In this document: in pieces, positions 1 through 6,225 of the stretch
Numbering within the stretch: position 1 is the first letter of the stretch
Layout: each line of letters begins with the position of its first letter
Source of the DNA: Pseudomonadota bacterium
Lineage (GTDB): Bacteria; Pseudomonadota; Alphaproteobacteria; Sphingomonadales; Sphingomonadaceae
Assembly: GCA_023390675.1 (NCBI GenBank)
Contig: JAEWCK010000290.1
Coordinates: 1 to 9,553, forward strand
Reading direction: 5' to 3'
Length of the DNA: 9,553 nucleotides
Notes under the pieces: model-generated
Told to the model about the DNA's origin: nothing
Seen by the model: only the letters and a program-made list of their open reading frames with translations
Database searches by the model: none
Translations under genes and position numbers: made by a program

Positions 1-87
1 GTGCCGGGGTCCACTCATCCGCCAGCGAGCAGCCAGAGGCTCAAAGTACTCGCCCGCCGCGCGGTGGACCCCGGCACAAGGCCGGGG
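1..87. repeat. REP-like palindromic intergenic element
   Basis: The 14-mer GTGCCGGGGTCCAC at 1-14 recurs as an exact reverse complement at 64-77, so the segment could form a cruciform with a 49-nt loop. The right arm also forms a tight local hairpin: CCCCGGC at 69-75 pairs with GCCGGGG at 81-87 around a 5-nt loop. GGACCCCGGCACAAGGCCGGGG-type palindromes resemble the dispersed intergenic repeats common in sphingomonad genomes (recollection, not searched). The element lies just past the 3' end of the minus-strand phosphodiesterase gene. There is no T-run on either side, so it is not a classical intrinsic terminator, although it could stabilise the mRNA 3' end. It starts at the window edge and may be cut off. 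Confidence 0.6.
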
Positions 88-100
88 TGACGGAGAGGGG

Positions 101-1375
101 TTAACGGATCAGCGTGCCCTTGAACACGGCGTCATCGCCATCCACGCCGGCTTTGGGCGGCAGCCCAAGCAAGTCGCGGAGCAGCGGATAGACGTCGACA
201 TTGTCGAACGCGTCGAGCTTCGCCGCGCGAAATGCCGGGCCGCTCGCGATGAATAGCGCGCGCATCTCGGGCGCGAAATTGTCGTAGCCGTGATTGCCTT
301 CGCTGAAGGCGCCGGACGGCGGCCTGGTGTTGATCAGCCAGCCGGTCTCGGCGAGGCAGAAGATCGCCGGGATGCGCGGGTTGGTCCCGTAATGGAAGCG
401 CGCCGGGATCTCGCTCTTGTGCCAGCATTCCATGTGCGGATGCTTGCCGAGCAGCGCGGCCTCGACCTTTGCTTCCTTCCCCGGAGCGGGAGTGAGGCTC
501 GCATAGACGCCGGATTCGACGAGGTGGTAATCGTCGGGCTGTACGTAATCGCCGAGCAGCACGATCCGATCGCTGCTCGTCGCCGCCATGCCGTGATCGG
601 CGAGGATGACGAGATTGGCGGGCTGGCCCATCGCTGCGAGCCCGGCGACGAGTTCGCCAATCCATGTGTCGACCCGCGCGACCGCTTCGAGCGTGCGCTT
701 GTCGCCGGGGCCGAAATCATGCCCTGCGCTGTCGACGTCGTCGAAATAGAGCGTCAGGAATTTGGGCCGGATCGCCGCGGGACGGCGCACCCAGTCGAGG
801 ATGCCGTTGACGCGCTGCTCGCCGGTAACCGACTGGTTGAATTGCTGCCAGTCCTCGGGCCGCGCGCCGCCGATCGTCTCCCAGTCGCCGGGCTTCTCCT
901 TGTGCCCGCCGATCGCGACGTTCGAGCCGGGCCAGAACAAGGTCGCGGTGCGGATGCCGGCCTTCTCCGCATCGATCCAGATCGGATCGGCGGTATTCCA
1001 CCAGAAGGGATCGTCGGTCGCCATGGTGAAGGTCTCGCCGGGCCGCGCCGGATCCTCCATCTTGTTGGCCGTGATGCCATGCCGATCGGGGCGCAGACCG
1101 GTGACGATCGTCCAGTGATTGGGGTAGGTCTTGCTGGGAAAGCTAGGCCGCATCGGCCCGCTCGCTCCCTCGGCCGCGAGGCGTGAGAGATTGGGCGTCA
1201 CGCCGCGCTCGAGATAGTCCCATCGGAAGCCGTCGATCGAGACGAGGATCGTCACCGGCGCGCGCGTGCCGGCGGCGGGGACGAAAACGGGTGGCGGCGC
1301 GGCGACGGGCGCGGTCGCGCAGGCCTGAAGGATCGCGGCGAGCGCCGCAGCGGCGAGCTTCGAATACCAGCGCAT
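101..1375 (-). CDS. NPP-type phosphodiesterase/pyrophosphatase lipoprotein
   Basis: Predicted member of the ectonucleotide pyrophosphatase/phosphodiesterase (NPP) branch of the alkaline phosphatase superfamily, 424 aa. These enzymes cleave phosphodiester or pyrophosphate bonds with two Zn ions and a Thr nucleophile. The expected active-site set is visible: D48 (SIDGF), T83 nucleophile (KTYPNH), D215 and H219 (DVDSAGHD), D260 and H261 (ADHGM), H362 (EGNHGYDN). The order and spacing match bacterial NPPs. The N-terminus is a lipoprotein signal with lipobox LQAC (Cys19), so it is probably anchored in the periplasm or outer membrane; a Pro/Ala-rich linker follows. The start at 1375 puts the lipobox at the right distance. 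An in-frame ATG at 1387 (four more residues) is possible, and neither has a good Shine-Dalgarno. It lies 40 bp after the stop of the His/Met-rich gene on the same strand, so co-transcription is likely. The substrate (nucleotide, glycerophosphodiester or other) cannot be read from the sequence. Confidence 0.9.
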   Translation of the reverse strand: MRWYSKLAAAALAAILQACATAPVAAPPPVFVPAAGTRAPVTILVSIDGFRWDYLERGVTPNLSRLAAEGASGPMRPSFPSKTYPNHWTIVTGLRPDRHGITANKMEDPARPGETFTMATDDPFWWNTADPIWIDAEKAGIRTATLFWPGSNVAIGGHKEKPGDWETIGGARPEDWQQFNQSVTGEQRVNGILDWVRRPAAIRPKFLTLYFDDVDSAGHDFGPGDKRTLEAVARVDTWIGELVAGLAAMGQPANLVILADHGMAATSSDRIVLLGDYVQPDDYHLVESGVYASLTPAPGKEAKVEAALLGKHPHMECWHKSEIPARFHYGTNPRIPAIFCLAETGWLINTRPPSGAFSEGNHGYDNFAPEMRALFIASGPAFRAAKLDAFDNVDVYPLLRDLLGLPPKAGVDGDDAVFKGTLIR

Positions 1376-1415
1376 GGCTGCGGCCATGGCAGCGATATGT
1401 TTCGCTGGGAAGTCG

Positions 1416-2735
1416 CTACATGCCCAGGCCGAGCCGGGCGAACAGCGTGTAGCCGAACGGCGCGCGCCCATAAGCGGCGTCGAGTGCGGGAGGTTTGGCG
1501 TAGGCGGCAAGCGATCCGCCGAGCGCCAGTTCGCCCGCGCCGAGCGGAATCCGGTACGCGTAGCCGCCCTCGAACCGTGTCACGCGAAAGACCCGATCAT
1601 GGAGCGGATCGGCATGGTCCGGAAAGAGCTCGTCATTGGCCACATTCTCGATGCGACCGAACAGGCTGTGGTGCTTCGACAGATCCCAGTTCGCCTCGCC
1701 CAGCCATGCGGTAAGCGTCGGGCCGGGCAGGCGGTCCTTGGCCGAGAAGGCGAGCATCGCGGAAATGTCGCCACGCCCATAGTGCACGCTGGCGGTGGTG
1801 CGGCGCTCGTCCTCGCCGGGATGCGTCGCCTCGGGCTGCTCAAGCCGGCCATGGCTGAGCTGGAGCGCCCATTCGGGGCGCGGCGACCATGTGGCGCGGA
1901 CGCTCCAGCTGTCGAGCGCTGGTGTCTCGATGTTCCAGCGATGCTCGTCGGGCTCGCGTCCGCGGAATGCCGACGCTTCGAACTGGAACCCCTTGGTGGC
2001 GAGACCTGCAGTGACCACGCCATAAGTGATGTGCGTGCTGTCGAACCAGTGATGTGCGATCGGCGCGAGGGGCAGGTAGCGCGCCGATCGGCGATGGACG
2101 AACGCCGAGGGGCCAAGCGCGGGCTCGCCGACCGGAGCGGCATAGACGAAGCCGGTAAGGCGCCTCGACAGCGGCGCATCGATTCGCGCGGACAGCTCCA
2201 TGAAAAGATCGTGCGGGTGCTGGCGATCGACCAGCGGTTGCCCGTGCGCTGTCTCGCCGCTGGCGAAGAGATCGGGATAGCCACGCCGGCCATTGACCGG
2301 GTCGAGACTCGCCATCGCGCCGAGCGTGAGCTTCGCCCCGCTCGCCCACTCGCGCGACCCCTGCAGCATCGCCATGCTGGCGGTGTAGGCGGCAGTATCG
2401 CCGCGCGGGCCGCCTTGATCGGTATAAGCGAGCATCGCCGATCCCATCGCCATCAGCATCCAGTCGCCCGTCATGGAATGGAAGCCGCCCTGCATCATCC
2501 CGTCGGCAGCCGGGAGGCGCGAGGTGCCCGAGCCGGCGGCGCTGTTGGCGGGCAGCGTCGCCGCGTCATAGGCTGCGGCCTCTTCCGCCATGCCCGGCAT
2601 GTCGTGCATAGGGTGGTCCTGCGGCGCAGGCGCCGCCGGTATATCCGAGTTCGGCGGCATGGTGTGGCCGCGATGATCCTGCGCGAAGGCGGGCAGGGGC
2701 GCGAGCAGCACGGCGGCGAACAGCACTACGCGCAT
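1416..2735 (-). CDS. Exported His/Met-rich protein of unknown family, possibly metal-binding beta-barrel
   Basis: 439 aa. A Sec signal peptide (residues 1-18, cleavage after AFA) is followed by a disordered His/Met-rich stretch at about 20-49, with H21, H24, M26, H41, M43, H44, M46 and M49. Such segments bind copper or silver in periplasmic resistance proteins. A Met-rich block (GDWMLMAMGSAM, 90-101) comes next, then a long body of alternating polar and aromatic residues that looks like an outer-membrane or periplasmic beta-barrel. Distinctive motifs are DRQHPHDLFMEL (170-181), GEPALGPSAFVHR (203-215) and HHWFDSTHITYGVVTAG (228-244). I do not recognise a named family; it is not obviously CopB/PcoB, which shares the Met/His-rich N-terminus but has different barrel motifs. 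Its ATG shares one base with the TGA of the upstream glutaredoxin-MauE gene (TGATG), implying translational coupling. A metal-linked role is inferred from the N-terminus and from the MerR-type promoter of the operon. Confidence 0.8.
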   Translation of the reverse strand: MRVVLFAAVLLAPLPAFAQDHRGHTMPPNSDIPAAPAPQDHPMHDMPGMAEEAAAYDAATLPANSAAGSGTSRLPAADGMMQGGFHSMTGDWMLMAMGSAMLAYTDQGGPRGDTAAYTASMAMLQGSREWASGAKLTLGAMASLDPVNGRRGYPDLFASGETAHGQPLVDRQHPHDLFMELSARIDAPLSRRLTGFVYAAPVGEPALGPSAFVHRRSARYLPLAPIAHHWFDSTHITYGVVTAGLATKGFQFEASAFRGREPDEHRWNIETPALDSWSVRATWSPRPEWALQLSHGRLEQPEATHPGEDERRTTASVHYGRGDISAMLAFSAKDRLPGPTLTAWLGEANWDLSKHHSLFGRIENVANDELFPDHADPLHDRVFRVTRFEGGYAYRIPLGAGELALGGSLAAYAKPPALDAAYGRAPFGYTLFARLGLGM

Positions 2736-3490
2736 CACATGTCTCCCATCGGCCGCACAATCATCCACACGGCCATCGCGATCATCATGAGGTTTTCGGT
2801 GAGCGAGACGAAGCCCAGCGGCACGTTGCTCGACCCGCCGACGCAGGCGCAGCGCAGCTCGCGCCTTTCGACATAGACCGCCTTGAACACCGAGACCGCG
2901 CCGATCCCGCCGATGACGAGCGCGAGCGGGGCGGAAAGCCAGGTCAGCGCCCCCGCAGTCATCAGCACGCCCGCGAGCCCCTCGGCGTAGGGATAGACAT
3001 AAGCATAGGGCACCCAGCGCCGCGCAAGCAGGTCGTAGTTGAGGAACATCGTCGAAAAGCGCTCGACGTCCTGTAGCTTGAGCATGGCGAGCACGCACAT
3101 GCTGAAGCTCACGAACCATTCGGCCGCACGCGGAGTGAAGGGCGTGCCGAGCACCGCATGGCTCGCCGCCAGCGCCATCAGCGCGGCTATCCCGAAAACG
3201 GCGATCACCGGGCGATAGCTGGTCTCGCCCTTTGCCCTCACGCGAAGGCCGAGGAATCGGCGCAGATCGTCGTTGCCGCCGATACGCGCGCCATGGATGA
3301 AAGTCTGCGGGGTGGTCTCGACGCCGTGCTCGGCCTTGAACGCGTCGGTCTCGGCGCGGGTCTTCAGCCAATGGTCCTCGACTTCGTAGCCATGGCTTTC
3401 GAGCAGCCATGTCGACTTGAGGCCGAAGGGGCAGACATGCTCGGGCATCACCATGCGCCAGAGTGCCGCGCGCTTTGCTTTACTGTTCAT
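2735..3490 (-). CDS. Glutaredoxin-MauE/DoxX fusion membrane protein
   Basis: 251 aa with two domains. Residues about 12-80 look like a glutaredoxin/thioredoxin fold: active-site CPFG (C20, monothiol C-x-x-G type), the cis-Pro motif TTPQTF (P61) and the GGNDDL glutathione-site motif (71-76). Residues about 92-245 form a hydrophobic four- to five-helix domain of the MauE/DoxX type, with the motif CACVGG (C214, C216) followed by NVPLGF and a final helix. MauE-like proteins supply reducing or oxidising equivalents across the membrane for disulfide or cofactor maturation; here the cytosolic Grx domain could feed electrons to the membrane Cys pair (inference). The ATG at 3490 is chosen because AGGGG lies about 6 bases upstream and a longer reading would run into the promoter. 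It is the first gene after the MerR-type promoter, is coupled to the next gene by TGATG, and is probably induced by the divergent regulator. Confidence 0.85.
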   Translation of the reverse strand: MNSKAKRAALWRMVMPEHVCPFGLKSTWLLESHGYEVEDHWLKTRAETDAFKAEHGVETTPQTFIHGARIGGNDDLRRFLGLRVRAKGETSYRPVIAVFGIAALMALAASHAVLGTPFTPRAAEWFVSFSMCVLAMLKLQDVERFSTMFLNYDLLARRWVPYAYVYPYAEGLAGVLMTAGALTWLSAPLALVIGGIGAVSVFKAVYVERRELRCACVGGSSNVPLGFVSLTENLMMIAMAVWMIVRPMGDM

Positions 3491-3497
3491 GCGAACC

Positions 3498-3529
3498 CCT
3501 ATAGCTTCAGTACCATGGTACGGAGTCAA
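3498..3529 (-). promoter_or_regulatory. MerR-type promoter/operator for the glutaredoxin-MauE operon
   Basis: Read on the minus strand: -35 TTGACT (3529-3524), a long spacer of 19-20 bp, then a -10 of CTATAG or TATAGG (3504-3498). The spacer holds the perfect 12-bp palindrome GTACCATGGTAC (3510-3521), extended by partial symmetry. An over-long spacer centred on a dyad is the signature of promoters that MerR-family activators underwind. TTGACTCCGTAC matches, from memory, the -35 and left half-site of the Tn501/Tn21 mer promoter. The site lies between the divergent regulator and the operon. The regulator's GGAG ribosome site (3522-3525) falls inside the operator, so binding would also repress the regulator. 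Confidence 0.85.
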
Positions 3530-3531
3530 GC

Positions 3532-3930
3532 ATGGCCGGAATGACGATCGGACGGCTTGCCGCAGCGGGCGGCGTCGGCGTGGAGACGGTGCGCTATTAT
3601 CAACGTCGCGGCCTGCTCGACGCGCCCGATCGCGGCGGGCCCTATGACGGCTTCCGGCGCTACGGCGATAGCGATCTCAAGCGGCTTCGGTTCATCCGTT
3701 CGGCGCAGTCGGCGGGATTCACGCTCGAGCAGATCGGCGAGCTGCTCGATCTCGACGCGCGCGACGACCGGCCGCGGGCGCGCGCGCTCGCCCACGAGCG
3801 AATCGGCGCATTGGATGCGCGCATTGCCGAGCTTACCGCTGCGCGTGATGCGTTGCGGCGGCTGGCCAGCGAGTGTGGCCGGGGCGGGGCAGGGCGCTGC
3901 CCCATCCTCAGCGCCTTCGAGGCGGCATGA
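3532..3930 (+). CDS. MerR-family metal-responsive transcriptional regulator
   Basis: 132 aa. The N-terminal winged helix-turn-helix (TIGRLA, GVGVETVRYYQRRGLL, FRRYGDSDL, RFIRSAQSAGFTLEQIGELL; residues 5-72) is very like mercury-type MerR proteins. A dimerisation helix (about 82-112) and a C-terminal metal loop with C115 and C123 (C-x7-C, then PIL) follow. Mercury MerR uses three Cys (82, 117, 126). The first is absent here: the corresponding stretch, residues 74-83, has Asp and Arg but no Cys. The remaining pair is spaced as in CueR (C112-x7-C120), which senses Cu(I)/Ag(I)/Au(I). A copper-type signal is therefore plausible but not shown. The start at 3532 has GGAG 6 bases upstream; ATG 3541 is an alternative. 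It diverges from the glutaredoxin-MauE operon across the operator, and its stop overlaps the next start (ATGA). Confidence 0.92.
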   Translation: MAGMTIGRLAAAGGVGVETVRYYQRRGLLDAPDRGGPYDGFRRYGDSDLKRLRFIRSAQSAGFTLEQIGELLDLDARDDRPRARALAHERIGALDARIAELTAARDALRRLASECGRGGAGRCPILSAFEAA

Positions 3931-4991
3931 AGCGGCGCGAACTCTTGCTCGCGCTCGCCGCGGCGCCGCTCCCTGCGCTCGCCCGAGCCAACGTGTCCTC
4001 ACCCGCCCGAGTGGGCACGCTCGTCGCGAACGAGTGGCTCGCCCGGCCCGATTTCATGCCATACCGCTCGCGCGATGGTTTGGTGCTCGGGCTGCATTAT
4101 GCCGAAGTCGCGACGGCCTATGGCGCGCTCCGCCTCGCCGCCGCCATGCACGACACCGCACTCCGGGGCCGCATTCGCGAGCGCCACGGTCGCTGGGTCG
4201 ACGCGAAGAAGGTCAACACCGCCAATCATGTCGACGTCAACGTCTATGGCGTCTGGCCGCTCGCGCTGTCGCTGAAGGCCGGCATGTCCGACGATCTGGC
4301 GCGGGGGCTCGAAATGGCGGACGGCCAGTGGCGCGAGACCACGCCGGACGGGCTCACTGCCCAGGCACGCTACTGGATCGACGATATCTGGATGATCGGC
4401 GCGCTCCAGACCGAGGCGTGGCGCGCGACGAAGGACCGCAAGTATCTCGATCGCGCGGCGCTGATGGCGCGGCTCTATGTCGTCAAGCTCCAGCAGCCCA
4501 ACGGGCTGTTCCATCACGGCACCGACGCGCCCTTCTTCTGGGCGCGCGGAAACGGCTGGGTCGCCGCCGGGCTCGCCGAGATCCTCTCGGAGCTGCCCGC
4601 GAACCACCCCGATCGCCCAGTCATCCTCGCCGCCTGGCGCAAGATGATGGCGGCGTTGCTCGCCAATCAGGCCGAGGACGGGATGTGGCGCCAGCTGATC
4701 GACCGGCCCGATGCGTGGAAGGAGACGAGCGGCACTGCGATGTTCGCCTTCGCGATGGCGCTCGGCGCGCGCAAGGGCCTGCTCACCGGCCGCGCCTATT
4801 CGCGCGCGGCGCGCAAGGCGTGGGACGCGCTCATCCCCTATGTCCAGCCCGACGGCAAGCTGACCGAGATTTGCGTCGGCACGGGCAAGTCGAAGGAAGC
4901 CGCCTACTACCTCGCCCGCCCGCGCGCGATCGGCGACCTGCACGGCCAAGCGGCCTTGCTGTGGCTGGCGTCGGAGCTGGCCAACCGCTGA
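3927..4991 (+). CDS. GH105/GH88-like unsaturated glycuronyl hydrolase, exported
   Basis: 354 aa, normal length for the family. GH105/GH88 enzymes hydrate and release the unsaturated uronic acid that polysaccharide lyases leave on oligosaccharide ends (rhamnogalacturonan, ulvan, glycosaminoglycan or gellan fragments). Seen here: the catalytic-Asp motif YWIDDIWM (D152/D153), NGLFHHG (H196, H197), the WARGNGW signature (205-211), WRQLIDRP and KETSGTAMFAFAMALG (265-280), and the closing DLHGQAALL segment, all consistent with an (alpha/alpha)6 barrel. The N-terminus (MKRRELLLALAAA) is a signal peptide with twin arginines, so Tat or Sec export to the periplasm is likely. The ATG at 3927 overlaps the MerR stop as ATGA; a longer reading in this frame would lie inside the MerR gene and lose the signal peptide at the N-terminus. 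No lyase, sugar transporter or SusC/D-like gene is nearby, so the substrate is unknown. The gene converges with ychF, 10 bp apart. Confidence 0.85.
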   Translation: MKRRELLLALAAAPLPALARANVSSPARVGTLVANEWLARPDFMPYRSRDGLVLGLHYAEVATAYGALRLAAAMHDTALRGRIRERHGRWVDAKKVNTANHVDVNVYGVWPLALSLKAGMSDDLARGLEMADGQWRETTPDGLTAQARYWIDDIWMIGALQTEAWRATKDRKYLDRAALMARLYVVKLQQPNGLFHHGTDAPFFWARGNGWVAAGLAEILSELPANHPDRPVILAAWRKMMAALLANQAEDGMWRQLIDRPDAWKETSGTAMFAFAMALGARKGLLTGRAYSRAARKAWDALIPYVQPDGKLTEICVGTGKSKEAAYYLARPRAIGDLHGQAALLWLASELANR

Positions 4992-5001
4992 CGCGCGACC
5001 C

Positions 5002-6099
5002 TCAGCTATGCAGGAAGTGCATCACGTCGCCGTCATGGACGACATAGGCCTTGCCTTCGGCGCGCAGCTTGCCGGCCTCGCGCGCGCGCGCCTCGCCGCC
5101 CAGCGAGACATAATCGTCGTAGGCGATCGTCTCCGCGCGGATGAAGCCCTTCTCGAAATCGCTGTGGATCACGCCGGCCGCCTCTGGCGCCGTCGCGCCC
5201 TGATGCACCGTCCATGCCCGCGCTTCCTTGGGGCCGACGGTGAAGAAAGTGAGCAAGTGGAGCAATTTGTAGCCCGCGCGGATCACCCGGGTGAGCCCGG
5301 TCTCCTCGAGCCCCAGCTCGGCGAGGAAGTCGCCGCGCTCCTCGGGCGGCATCGTCGCGATATCGGCCTCGATCGCGGCCGAGACGACCACCGCCTCGGC
5401 GCCTTCGGCCTTCGCCTTCTCGAACACCCTGGCCGATAGCGCATTGCCGTTCGCCGCGTCTTCCTCGTTGACGTTGCATACATAGAGGACCGGCTTGCCG
5501 GTCAAGAGCTGCGCCTGCGCGAACACGCGGGCCTCCTCCGCGTCTTTCGGCTCGGTGAGCCGCGTGGGCTTGCCGTCGCGCAGCAGCTCGAGCGCCTGGC
5601 CGAGCACGGACGCGGCGATCTTCGCCTCCTTGTCGCCCTGCTGCCCCTTCTTGACGAGATTGGGCACGCGCTTCTCGAGGCTCTCGAGGTCGGCGAGCAT
5701 CAGCTCGGTCTCGACCGTCTCGGCATCGGCGATCGGATCGACCTTGTTGTCGACATGCTGGATGTCGTCATTCTCGAAGCAGCGCAGCACATGGACGATC
5801 GCGTCGACCTCGCGGATGTTGCCGAGAAACTGGTTGCCGAGCCCTTCGCCCTTGCTCGCCCCGCGGACCAGTCCGGCGATGTCGACGAAGCCGAGCTGGG
5901 TCTCGATGATCTTCTGCGAGCTGGCGATCGCCGCGAGCTTGTCGAGCCGCGGATCGGGCACCGCGACGTTCCCGACATTGGGCTCGATCGTGCAGAAGGG
6001 ATAGTTGGCCGCCTGCGCCGCCGCGGTCTCGGTCAGCGCGTTGAAGAGCGTGGACTTGCCGACGTTCGGAAGCCCGACGATGCCGCAGCGGAAACCCAT
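5002..6099 (-). CDS. ychF: Redox-regulated ATPase YchF (Obg-like, OLA1 family)
   Basis: 365 aa, the usual length. YchF is a universally conserved P-loop NTPase of the Obg/TRAFAC class that prefers ATP, binds ribosomes and modulates translation and stress responses in the cytosol. Visible motifs: G1/Walker A GLPNVGKST (9-17), G3 FVDIAGLV, the LVRGASKGEGLGNQFL region that follows, and NVNEED where a classical GTPase would have NKxD, the change that explains ATP use. The C-terminal TGS-like domain (LLTFFTVGPKEARAWT, IHSDFEKGFI, YDDYV, DGDVMHF) is complete. The start at 6099 gives the canonical MGFRCGIVGLPN N-terminus; upstream codons do not resemble the family. No clear Shine-Dalgarno precedes it. 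pth and ychF are often adjacent in proteobacteria; here they share a strand but are separated by three plus-strand genes. Confidence 0.97.
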   Translation of the reverse strand: MGFRCGIVGLPNVGKSTLFNALTETAAAQAANYPFCTIEPNVGNVAVPDPRLDKLAAIASSQKIIETQLGFVDIAGLVRGASKGEGLGNQFLGNIREVDAIVHVLRCFENDDIQHVDNKVDPIADAETVETELMLADLESLEKRVPNLVKKGQQGDKEAKIAASVLGQALELLRDGKPTRLTEPKDAEEARVFAQAQLLTGKPVLYVCNVNEEDAANGNALSARVFEKAKAEGAEAVVVSAAIEADIATMPPEERGDFLAELGLEETGLTRVIRAGYKLLHLLTFFTVGPKEARAWTVHQGATAPEAAGVIHSDFEKGFIRAETIAYDDYVSLGGEARAREAGKLRAEGKAYVVHDGDVMHFLHS

Positions 6100-6169
6100 G
6101 GAGAAAAGCCTGTTCGAATGTTCGGGAAAGGCGCCCCGATAGAGCGTTGCGCCTGCCATTGCCAGTGCG

Positions 6170-6197
6170 TTGACTTGGGGACCCTGCGTGGCAAACT
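6170..6197 (+). promoter_or_regulatory. Possible sigma70-like promoter for the small EF-hand lipoprotein
   Basis: TTGACT (6170-6175) followed 16 bases later by CAAACT (6192-6197) is a plausible but weak -35/-10 pair in the divergent ychF/lipoprotein gap. The -35 is good; the -10 matches only half of the consensus. The placement would put the transcript start shortly before the GGAGGGGGAG ribosome site. Confidence 0.3.
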
Positions 6198-6199
6198 CG

Positions 6200-6218
6200 C
6201 TCCCCTCTGGAGGGGGAG
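6200..6218 (+). promoter_or_regulatory. Hairpin that can mask the ribosome binding site
   Basis: CTCCCC (6200-6205) can pair with GGGGAG (6213-6218) around a 7-nt loop. The 3' arm is most of the strong Shine-Dalgarno GGAGGGGGAG (6209-6218) of the lipoprotein gene starting at 6226. If the leader folds this way, translation would be damped or made conditional. Short C-rich/G-rich pairings also arise by chance in such GC-rich DNA. Confidence 0.35.
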
Positions 6219-6225
6219 AAGCCAT

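Noticed and set aside
69..87. Hairpin as an intrinsic terminator for the phosphodiesterase gene
   Set aside because: Strong stem but no T-run on the minus-strand 3' side; kept only as part of the repeat.
290..1186. Long plus-strand open frame (298 codons) opposite the phosphodiesterase gene
   Set aside because: It is the antisense of a gene with a complete NPP active site; its product has no family features, and long antisense frames are expected in DNA this GC-rich.
1374..2876. 500-codon plus-strand open frame opposite the His/Met-rich gene
   Set aside because: Antisense shadow: Arg-rich, low-complexity product, no ribosome site, and it crosses two genes supported by signal peptide, coupling and motifs.
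2736..3410. N-terminal extension of the His/Met-rich protein reading through the glutaredoxin-MauE gene
   Set aside because: The extension is out of frame with the Grx-MauE protein and is Arg-rich; the signal peptide starting at 2735 and the TGATG junction show the true start.
3479..3505. Possible plus-strand promoter for the MerR gene (TTTACT, 15 bp, TATAGC)
   Set aside because: The spacing is short and the -10 overlaps the well-supported minus-strand -10; it may be real but the sequence alone does not support it enough to annotate.
3532..3930. Calling the regulator a mercury MerR (merR)
   Set aside because: The first mercury-binding Cys is missing, the Cys loop spacing is x7, and no merA, merT or merP gene is present.
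3999..4949. 316-codon minus-strand open frame inside the hydrolase gene
   Set aside because: Antisense frame with no ribosome site or domain; the plus strand carries the GH105/GH88 motifs.
3557..5047. 496-codon plus-strand open frame spanning the regulator and the hydrolase
   Set aside because: It is a shifted frame over two genes with clear family motifs, and its product is Arg/Ala-rich with no recognisable domain.
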